64,000 bases of DNA from Gautieria morchelliformis. Taxonomy: Eukaryota; Basidiomycota; Agaricomycetes; Gomphales; Gomphaceae. Where the stretch lies: positions 1 to 64,000 of the forward strand of contig WHVA01000531.1 of NCBI GenBank assembly GCA_015179125.1. Direction: 5' to 3'. A model generated the notes under the pieces. It searched no databases. It was not told the origin of the DNA and saw only the letters and a program-made list of their open reading frames with translations. The translations under genes and the position numbers were made by a program. This document shows, piece after piece, positions 51,953 to 61,159 of the stretch; the first letter of the stretch is position 1; every line of letters begins with the position of its first letter.

Positions 51953-52659
51953 TGTTACGTATCGAGATTTCCACTAAGTCGGAACTGGAAAGGACGGCGG
52001 CTTCAACTTATAGGTTGCGCCCCCGATGAACTATCGTCCTAAGTATTTCGGAACTGAGTCGGAAGTCGGAAAGTACTGAACTAGAGGTTGGTCGGAACTT
52101 GAGTCGGAACTGAGGCGGAAGGCGGAAGACGGAAGGACTGAGATCTTGCTAGACTCGCTGTGCTAAGAACAGGAGATGGAGCGAAGGAAATCAAGTATCG
52201 AAGGTGATTATCTGATTGCAGAATAACAGACATACATGAGGGGGTTTTATACAAAGCGCAGAGCAACAAGTAATGGTGTTGTACTAAACAAATTCCGGAA
52301 GAAGCGGAAGTCAAGTACAATGTGTGGGAACTAACTAATTGGGAACAATGGGACTACAAGGGGGTTCAGGGTAAGGTAGAACAATGGCAAAGAACAAGGG
52401 GTTGGGAAAACATATCTGACAACGAACTACAAGGTGACCGGATATATGGTTTTGATGGATGGCGAGGTAGGTCCGGTGGGTCCGAGTAATAGAGTCGAAA
52501 GAACAAGGGAAATGTACAAGGGGCGGAATGTCGGAAATGTCGGAGGGGCGGAACGTGTGACGTAACTATCGGAGGGGCGGAATGTATGGCGGGAGTATCG
52601 GAGGGGCGGAATGTATGGCGGAACTGAGGGTCGGAAGTCGGAAATGAACGGTCGTAACA
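51953..52659. repeat. Solo LTR, 707 bp, with internal tandem motif
   Basis: Ends TGTTACG...CGTAACA, flanked by CACAC at 51948-51952 and 52660-52664. Contains GCGGAA-rich tandem units, with about 30 bp repeats near 52560-52625. Confidence 0.8.
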
Positions 52660-52846
52660 CACACTCGACTTGCTCTCAATATATTCCCTGCTCGACATAT
52701 GAACCTCAGAACGTCGCCTCTTGTACGTCAATGCTATTATTCGGTCATCCTCCTAATGACCCAACCCTTTGTTTAGATGTTCGGAATGCTGCTCGACTGG
52801 ACATTGTTTGGCGTTCTCCCTGTACAAGTCTGTAAGCCTGCACCTT

Positions 52847-53878
52847 TGTCAAGATTGGTTTTCAGGCGTTAATATCGTGTATTAGTGAACACAGCGAATG
52901 CCCGAATAACTTGTGCGAATAAGTATGCCGTTCGGCGAATAGGTGAACCAATGAATGTCCACAAGGTAAGAGGGTTGCCTGAACGGGGCTCGCCCTATCT
53001 ACAGTGGTAGCAAAATAGCCCGTGGCACTTGACGATGTAATGTGCAAGGTCTCATGAAAGGGCTGTCTAAGTTTTGACAATCCCTTTGCCGGCGAAGGTG
53101 CTCCTTCGGAGCCCTTCGCCGACAGCACAGAAGATGGTTCGAAGGCTAAGGTAACGAAGATGAAGTATGAGAACTCACCAGTGATGCCTAAGTCCTCTTC
53201 TAGTTGAAGATAGAAGTCTCCAAGAGAAGGCTTAAGACGATGACCACAGCGAGGTCAAATTTGCACAAGATGAACGACGTATGATAATTGACTGGGGAAT
53301 ATACATGCGAATGTAAACTACTTATATCGAATGCTCGCAAGGTATCAGCGAATAGGAAAGAGGCCGTCACAAGTCAGGGTTGGATAGGGGTGTGCAGTCA
53401 TGATACAACATAGATGGAATAAACATACAATAGAATGTGAGAAGAGGGAGAACATGAAACGACGGAGAGTAAGGGTGGCGAAGGCACTTATGGACAAAAC
53501 CATGTCTTGGGACCCGCATACATGCTACCCTGCACGGACTCTTGGTCTACTGGGTTGATCCCGCACGACCTATGGAGGGGATGTCCTGCGAACACACTTT
53601 GACCATACGAATGCCCAATGGGGTTGGATTAAGAAGACGATGGGGTTAATGATGAACCATCATGCCGGGTGAATGGTATCGATCGTATTTGATGGTGTGC
53701 CTGCTGGTGAATGATGCGAGCAGCGAATAGCCATTCAGCGAAATGCAAGGAAGGGCGAACAGAGGTGACATAGGGGAGGAGAGGTCAAGGTGGAGGGCGA
53801 AGCCGAGCGAACAGTGAGGAGGAGTAGCGAAAGGGAAAATGGGGATACCAAGGTGCAGGAAATACACAGGTCATGACA
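52847..53878 (-). repeat. LTR of the 1 kb family
   Basis: 1032 bp, full length by comparison with 39568-40590. The flanks (ACCTT and ATCCA) do not match, so the insertion site has been rearranged. Confidence 0.8.
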
Positions 53879-53884
53879 ATCCAA

Positions 53885-54118
53885 CTATCAGAACACCATC
53901 GGAAGAGGGTTTAGCAGAGGAGGTGGTAGACCCAGTGATGACTTCAAAGTCAGTCCAAAGCCGTCGATAGTGCGTTTGATGGCGTGGCGATGGTAATTGG
54001 CGTGAATCAGCGAGCATCGGTTGCCGAACATGACAATGGTGATCGGAACGAACACGGAAATGGGGTGAGAAATGGCAGGACAGAGCACCTGAGTATGAGG
54101 AATAAACGCGTCATGACA
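53885..54118 (-). repeat. Fragment of a sister LTR family
   Basis: Weakly matches the last part of the 1 kb LTR and ends TCATGACA at 54118. Confidence 0.45.
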
Positions 54119-54239
54119 GCCTCTTCCCTTCAAGGCTGCACCAACCACTTATGCCATGCAGATATTTATTACCTTTGCTTCCCTTCGGATAAGCGAGTGT
54201 TCAAATGACTTGGTATGCATCCTTCTCTTGGATTTGTTG

Positions 54240-54700
54240 GGTCACAAACCTCACTCCCTTTTATGGCTCAGTTTACACTGTATTCGTCTTTGAGACAGTA
54301 CAGACAATTCTCTGTGGGGTTGATGCGTGATATCGGTTTTGCGCTGGATACAGCAACCTGATCAAGCTTTCCAACGCGTACATCTCCGCATCCTATGGCC
54401 TGATGATGAGTGCGGTCATTTCCGTCATCGTACAGTGGTTCTTCTGTTACCGAATCTGTTCATTGAGCAAATCCTGGTTGCTCGCTAGCCTCATTGCTGT
54501 GGTGCATATATGCTTCTCGTCAAGTCACATTGTTCTAAGACATGTCCAGATTTCTCTGATACAGGGTGTCGCCTCATTTATTATTGGCATTCGGGTTTGT
54601 AGTTTTTTGGCATTTGTCCTATTTAACTCACTCATGTCGACAGGGCCATATTGTTGGGAATTTCTCTGTGGCCTGCGCTCACATTGATCTGGTAGCACTA
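54240..54700 (+). pseudogene. DUF6534-like membrane protein, broken
   Basis: The frame encodes VYTVFVFETVQTILCGVDA, then TGA (at about 54330) where relatives have an aromatic residue, then YRFCAGYSNLIKL, SYGLMMSAVISVIVQWFFC and YRICSLSKSWLLASLIAV. The order (D-A-x-Y-R-F with two membrane segments and YRI..LS) is that of fungal DUF6534 multi-pass membrane proteins. Only the middle of the family length is present. Further hydrophobic frames follow to 54690. The role of the family is unknown. Confidence 0.5.
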
Positions 54701-55429
54701 TATGTACGCGTCCCAGCAGTCGTCACTGAATTGTCACTCAAGTTACCTTGTATGCAGATTTGGCTTATCGTTCTATCCCATCCATAGATTGTTTATTCCG
54801 GTGGGTGCAGATGTTAAGAAGTAACATCGTATCGCTTGTCCATCTGCGTATTCATTTCGAGAAACGAGTACTGTCGGAGAGTGGGAGTGGCGACCTTGGC
54901 GGGTCTGCTGCAGTGGGTTCAAGTTCGTACCATTTCTTACAGCATGATTTGACCATAATATTTCATTAGGAGGCCGAATTTCTGGAAAGAGATCAAGTCG
55001 GCCCATCTCCACTCCCTACTCGCTTCGATTCCCGGCACGTTTGACAATGATGCTCGACTCTGCATGCTCGACTTTGGACACCCGATTATTGCCGCCTAGC
55101 TATGATTTTTCTCTCTATTCTGTACTCGATGTTCGTGCCTACGCTTTGCTATGCAATAGCCCGCCCTGTATTTATAACCTGAAATAAAGTTCATTTGTGG
55201 CTGTATACAAGTCCCAAAAGCACTTGAATACCGCGCAAAGACCGCTGCCGGCAAGCCACAAAATGCGCTAAAATGTTCATGATCACTACTGAATTTCAGC
55301 CCGTGCTGATCGGAGGAAAAAACTTAAGGTAGCCAGTTTCAAGCTCCTTTTGAACTTCTTAGCAGTCCCTTATGAACTGATTCTCCAGGCGCCAATTGTA
55401 CTGATTTTCAGGGGGTGCTCTTCCTGCAG
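54701..55429. other. Gene-poor stretch
   Basis: Nothing supported; may hold remains of the DUF6534-like gene's 3' end. Confidence 0.35.
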
Positions 55430-55512
55430 TGAGTATATCGTGAGGAGCAATGTGTGGAATGTTGAATGTTGTGCCATAGGTCGTGTACCACACCGACTGT
55501 ACTACTAACGTC

Positions 55513-56393
55513 TGTTAGGTTTTCGGTGCGGACCTCGAGAGTTGACAATAATCGTGTTTGTCTGAGCTCTGTCAGAGCGTAAGGAATCTAACTATGGTGA
55601 CTCGACTTAAGTATCCTGTGACCAAGCTTACTAATGTTCTAGTAGCTTCTAGCACTCGCAATGCTCCAACACACCCCCTCGAGCCTAGAAGCTCGCAATA
55701 TACGATGCACCCCCTCAAGCTCTATGAATCCACGAGTTCCATCTGAATCCATTCCGTAGCATTGAGGTGCAAACAATCCAAGTAGTTGTGTGAGTTTTTG
55801 CGCTCCTGAGAAAGTCGGTCGGCAGTCGTAGTCATCCTGTGATACGCCTCGAAGTAGTATTTGGTTTTCTTCTTCGTCCAATTCGTCACCCCATCACCAA
55901 CATTCCCTCGCCCATCCTGCTCATCACCCGGCTCAGCGTTCCCTCCAGTAGGGCCCTTCCGTCCCTCTGGCTCACAATGAGACTGCGGTTGGCCGCTACC
56001 TCAGGCATTCGCTGGGGTTTCCTGCGCGCCGTACTTCCGCATCCGTCTCTACTGCAGCTGTCGTCGATTGCCATACTGGCGATAGTTGTGATTGGTGGTG
56101 CCTCGAAAAGGTGAGGACTTTTGTTCGATGCCCGGAACTGCCCGCGGGTCTTTGTACGTTGAGTCGCCTCGATTCGAGGTCTCTCTTGTCCGCAGTTCAG
56201 CTGTGGTTAACGGGAGCCACCCATGACGCGTTTGTGTTAGGTTTTCAGTGCGGACCTCGAGAGTTGACAATAATCGCGTTTGTCTGAGCTCTGTCAAAGC
56301 GTAAGGAATCTAACTATGGTGACTCGACTTAAGTATCCTGTGACCAAGCTTACTAATCTTCTAGTAGCTTCTAGCACTCGCAATGCTCCAACA
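55513..56393 (-). mobile_element. Small non-autonomous LTR element (TRIM-like), 881 bp
   Basis: 159 bp direct repeats (55513-55671 and 56235-56393, TG...CA, about four differences) enclose 563 bp. ACGTC flanks both ends (55508-55512 and 56394-56398), and copy B shows the empty site. A CCCCCTC run just inside the left repeat suggests minus orientation. The inner part has short frames but no pol motifs. Confidence 0.85.
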
Positions 56394-56680
56394 ACGTCGA
56401 CAGGACAATATCGATACGACACCAGCGCTCCAGGAATAAGCCCCCGTGATAATCGCCCATATCCAGGGAGGTGGCACCGGCGGCGGACTCCGCGTACGGC
56501 TTACTAAGTATAGATGTGGATCGGTCCGTTGGTATCGCGAGCACAATGATGTACTACTGTACATAGACCCTCAGTTCCGCCTCAGCCTCGCCTGCCCTGG
56601 CCGCGGCCCGCGGGGTAAACTTGATGGACTTGAGGTTCGTTCACAGATTCTGTTAGAAATTTTTCTCTGTACTCGCGACA

Positions 56681-58996
56681 ATGCTCGGGATTGCTCTCAG
56701 TCTACTCTTTGTCTCTGCTGCGACATGTTCAAGCTGTAAGCGTAATATTTCCAGGGCTTGCGCGGAGAACTTATGTCTGCGTTCAGTCAATGCATTTGAC
56801 ATGACATTGCCGGCCCCTCCTCCCACCCTTCCATTGTCGGTCCCTCTTGCCAACGGCACAATGGAGATACAGGTGAACTGTTCAGTCACTATGGAAGTTC
56901 GACTGAAAATAGGAGCTAACACTGGCGAAGTGTCTGCCGGATACAGGACCACCATGCTTTGTCCGTGGCTGCTGCTCAAACAATGGAATCCAGAGGATTG
57001 CGAGTATGGGCCTGTGCGGGGTTTCTGCTGAATCTGACATCGAGGCATTGACACAGTATGAAATAAACTGTAACCTTGTCAGTTGGCTTTACCCCTGCAG
57101 AAGCATCTGACGTTTTGCTGTACTAGTCCAAACAGCCTTGTGCCATTTTGACGGACACAGTGTTGACAATGTGCAACTTCTGCTCTCACCGAATGCCTTG
57201 GCTATCCTGGACAGTATGAATCGACCAGATGAACGTGTGTGAATCTCATTAATTTCCTTGCTGCCCTCTTCATCTGCTTAGTCCGGATCTTTTGCAGAGC
57301 TGAGGCAACAGCAGGCGATATACCGTGCGCTACAGATAATCGGCGGTCACATTGGACTTCCCATCCTTCTCCTTTTCTCTATCTTTTCGAAAACGGCGCA
57401 ACGGGATCTGACATTTCTTAACTTTTGCTTCACGTGGATATTTTCCAGCGTAACTTTCTCTGTCGGGTGAGCCAAATTCTTTTCGTATTTCGGGTCTCAT
57501 AACATCACTACGGGATATGGCAGACTATACCGTTTGGGACCAGCAAGTCAATATTTTGAGGCCACCCTTCCATTCATTGACTCCGTTCAGGAGTGCTTGA
57601 ACCAGGGAGCACTTGTCTCCGGAGCCCAGGCGATGACAGATACAGCCATGTGTGCATTGATTGTTCAGGTAGCTATGTTCTTCTATCGCCATGACGAGTA
57701 CACAATTCAGACACACATAGCTTTGGTTTGATTTCAGAGCTGCTATTCATGGGCCTCGTAGTCCCAGACAAATTCGATGGACGAGAGCTACGGTAGATCT
57801 CATTTGTCATCACCTGTCATTGGTATTTATGACAGCTTTCTTCACTACCCAGCTTCTATCAGCGCCTTACGGGGCTCTACTGGCGTTCTCGTTGCCTGCT
57901 CTCGGCGCTCGCGTTGACTTCGTCAGACCTCATTGCTTCTACAGCTAAGCCTCCTCTGATTTTGAATCTAGTTTCAGTTTCAACCTGGAAGATTAATGGC
58001 CTCCCAGCAAAGTTTCTATTGTATGTTATTTAATAATAACACCTTGTGAGCACTTTCCATGCCTTCATCTAGGCTTTGCAAACCGACCATGACCTCCACA
58101 GCCTTATCTCTCAGTACACTGTATTGGTCTCCATCTTGATTGTCACTCTCATATTTGATGGTATGTTGACCCTCACTGTGTTTCCTCCCTAATCTGTTTC
58201 AAAGCATGCATAATCCACATTCTGTACCGTCGTTGGCGAGTTTTTCAACGGACTGGAGGGAAGGCACTTGGAGTACCACTCTCTGTTGTCTTTCGTGTCG
58301 TCATCTTTTCCGCGTATCACATTGTGGTCACTGTGTATGTTCCCTTTCTCCATATGCGGTCTCTGTGTCCTGCGTCTGATCATTTGCATGGGTATCCGCT
58401 CGGCTACATATGGACTTGCCACCGTGAAAGAGCCTATATGGCAACCATGCTTAACGCTCAGAGAATCTATGTCCTTACTGGTGGCACTAATCAAATGGAA
58501 AGAGTTATCTCTGAGGGCATCCTTGAATCCCTAAGTGCGTTGTGGCCCCCATCATGCTATAGCGACCGTTCTAGTACTCACGAGTTCCAAACGTCATAGC
58601 CTCTTTCATCCCTGTGTGGGCCGACATGTTGCAAGTCGGAAGTAAGTTTTGGCTGTCATCATGCTATAGTGACCACACTAGTACTCACGAGCTCCAACTG
58701 TCATAGCCCCTCTCGTTGCCTTTCTTATCTTTGGCACGAGCAAGGTGAGCATTGTTGTTGTGGTAATTCCATAGCTGGAGCTGCTGTCTCAGGAATTTCT
58801 TGACGCCTTGATGTTTTGGAGATGGTTCAACCCCATTCTCGCTACTTCGATGTGCCATCGCAGAAAGTCTCCAGTCACCCCAAGGGAATCCAATGCGTAC
58901 GGAGAGGTTGTCGATCATGAGAATGCGAGCTCCCGTGATAGCGCATTGGAGATTAGGCAAGAAACGAAGAGTACCGATGAGTGTTTGCCCCTATAG
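56681..58996 (+). CDS. Seven-transmembrane receptor-like gene, copy C (best preserved)
   Basis: ATG 56681 starts a signal-peptide-like MLGIALSLLFVSAATC and a Cys-rich extracellular-type region with N-x-S/T sites. Membrane exons follow, joined by short GT-AG introns: 57298-57466 (ALQIIGGHIGLPILLLFSIF, FLNFCFTWIFSSVTF); 57524 onward (LYRLGPASQ, QECLNQGALVSGAQ, MCALIVQVAMFF); an exon near 58070-58160 (SLISQYTVLVSILIVTLIFD); then CIIHILYRRWRVFQRTGG and FRVVIFSAYHIVVTVY near 58200-58350; APLVAFLIFGTSK near 58710; and the last exon EFLDALMFWRWFNP with a hydrophilic tail to TAG 58996. The layout fits a basidiomycete seven-helix receptor. A two-base difference after FFYRHDEYTIQTH (see copy D) may break it, so intactness is uncertain. 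Confidence 0.5.
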
Positions 58997-59574
58997 TTTT
59001 TCTTTTCAATTTGCTTTGGCCATTTGTTACGGCCACGGCGTATTCTATCAGTTTAGTCTCATGTTCTTATATATTTGTGTCGCCGCACATACCTGGACAG
59101 TGGCAGCTTTCGGGTTGCATTGTCAATCATGGTTTCGTGACTTATGCATGCTCTGGCCCACCGTTAGGGTCTTAGAGGAAGCAGCCAGCTTCTATTCAAG
59201 GTAGTTGCTAGAGGATGCAACAGTCAAAAGAGTAACAGAGGGCGCATACGCCAGAGAATAACATGATAATCAAATCCAATCAATAGAAAACATAAATATC
59301 TTGCCAAACACTTCAGGGAAAGCGGCGGCGGGGAGTCACTTTTTAGTGCTTCACTGCTCATCTGAGCATGACCCAGCATTGCTTGACTGTTTTGCTGGCT
59401 GCGCACCATCTGCCAGGCGTATGGAGGCAGAGCACAACGCTTACAGACGCGGATAGTGGGATGGCAACTGTTACACGGGTGACTGGGATCGGGAAGGGAG
59501 GGGGGTTGGGAAGTGCGTAACGCCCCGAGCTGTGAGATGTGGGAGAGAGCCGAAGAGCTCGAATCAGGGGGAAT

Positions 59575-60073
59575 GTGTAGAGGACAGGAATTACAGGCAG
59601 TAGGTATGGACTTGGTGCTCAAAAGAATAGACTAGAAAACAATTCACTCTCTCAGTGAATTTAGTGGTCACTCTAAATATATTATACACTACCTAGAAAA
59701 CAATTCACTACAGAGGATTTCTAGGTTAATAAATCGAAAGAATACTAGACTAATTTACTTGCCTCTCTCAGTGAATTTAGTGGTCACTGAGAGAGGGGGA
59801 AATATGTTCCACTGCGCATATACTACTACCCGGCCCTTTAGCGCCCAAGAGCTCACGCGTCGAAGTCATTTCAGACTCCGCTGGGTGCAGCCGCTTGTGA
59901 AAGTAGGAATAACAAAATGAAATGGAGAGATAAGGAGTGAGTGGAAAATTTCGAAAATAACCAGAGAAATGGATGCATGATACAAGAACAATGTGAGAAG
60001 AAATTGAGAAGCCACACAACAAATTGGATATATTATGCTTGATTTTGGTGCAGGAGCATAAATTCACCCAACA
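59575..60073. other. 499 bp insertion with inverted and direct repeats
   Basis: Copy A lacks it. GAAT is at both borders (59571-59574 and 60074-60077). It contains a 13 bp inverted repeat with 9-base loop (59762-59774 and 59784-59796), and a roughly 24 bp motif (CTCTCTCAGTGAATTTAGTG...) twice. Type unknown. Confidence 0.45.
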
Positions 60074-60180
60074 GAATGGTCATAGGGAATCTTGAACGAA
60101 GAGATGAAAGTGAAACCGGGGAAAGAAAATGGCAGACCAGGCAGTAGAACAGTCTGTTGTGCGCGAAGTAGCTAGCCACT

Positions 60181-60549
60181 GGCTCCAAGCCAACAGGCCC
60201 TCGAGGAACCTCCCTCTTTGGGCTCGGAAGAAATGGAAGCGGAAACGGATGCATTTCAATGTGGACGTTGCAGACAGGTTAGTATTGCCGTCATTTGAGG
60301 AGCGCTGTCTTACCGAGCTTCACCACTTCAGCGTAAGACTCGTTACTTCCAGCGACAGACCTGCAGCGCCGATGAGCCGATGACTGTGAGTTAGTAACCG
60401 CTCGCTCTGGGGTACTCCTGACATTTGCCCTGATTTTTTAGACTTTTGTTACGTATGTATTTTTTCACTGCCATTGTCCTCACATCAGAATAATCTCATG
60501 TGTGTCTGACAGCTGTACCAACTGCGGGAACAAGTGGAAGTTCTCTTAA
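60181..60549 (+). pseudogene. TFIIS C-terminal zinc-ribbon, second copy (5' truncated)
   Basis: Same exons as at 16469-16739 and 32882-32918: to 60277 (ETDAFQCGRCRQ), 60332-60385 (RKTRYFQRQTCSADEPMT), 60442-60452 (TFVT), 60513-60549 (CTNCGNKWKFS, stop). All introns are short; the last is 60 bp (60453-60512). The Asp of the catalytic SADE loop is kept here, but the residue before it is Cys rather than Arg. The 5' end joins the downstream repeat block at 60180, so TFIIS domains I and II are missing. It shows what the split gene looked like before transposon insertion. Confidence 0.7.
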
Positions 60550-60622
60550 TCTGCACCGCCTATTCCACTCCATGCTTAGCCCCCGATGTGTGTCCTATCC
60601 AATCATTCCGTTTAGTGGGTTT

Positions 60623-61152
60623 TACTATAAATCAGATTAAGAGGTTGAGGTTGAATGAGCAATAGTGTAACAGAGATTTAAGCAATGTTCTGGTGAAGGA
60701 TAAAAGCAGTGTTCTAGAGCAAGGAATAAGCAGTGTTCTTAGTGTACGAAGTGAGGAGGAAACAATAATAGTCCAAAGAAGCTTATAACTCGAAGCTCTA
60801 GGGAAAAAGATTGTTAAGTCGCTTGTTTATTCGTATCTAGAGTCCAAGTATTTAAACAATATACAATAGGAGTAGATAGTCATGTGAAAAATAATGATAA
60901 TGGGGCTAGGAGCTAGGGTCAAGATGATGTCAAGTATGATGCTAGGCATGATGTCAGACATGTAGGACAAGGGCTCGACTCGATAATATGTGGAAAATGA
61001 TACGCATATATGCGCCTCGACTCGACTCGACTCGAAATGATTCTCGGCTCGGAATGGGTCTCAGAATGATAAGAAATATGGTGAAAAGTGAGAATGATTG
61101 ATAACAGAATAGATTGTCCTGACTGAAGTATTTTCTTCCTCCTCAAATAACA
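60623..61152 (-). repeat. 3' LTR of the right-edge Copia
   Basis: Ends AATAACA next to CTCCCCCTC (purine tract in reverse). The left border is placed where TFIIS 3' UTR homology to 32940-32990 stops. Related to the solo LTR at 46012-46589. Confidence 0.7.
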
Positions 61153-61159
61153 CTCCCCC

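Larger units (their letters stand above)
55430..59571 (+). repeat. Segmental repeat, copy C
   Basis: Aligns with about 9340-12650 and 34160-37390 once the 881 bp element at 55513-56393 is removed. It lacks the Ngaro relic. Confidence 0.75.

Noticed and set aside
52847-53878. Target duplication for this LTR copy
   Set aside because: Flanks ACCTT and ATCCA do not match.
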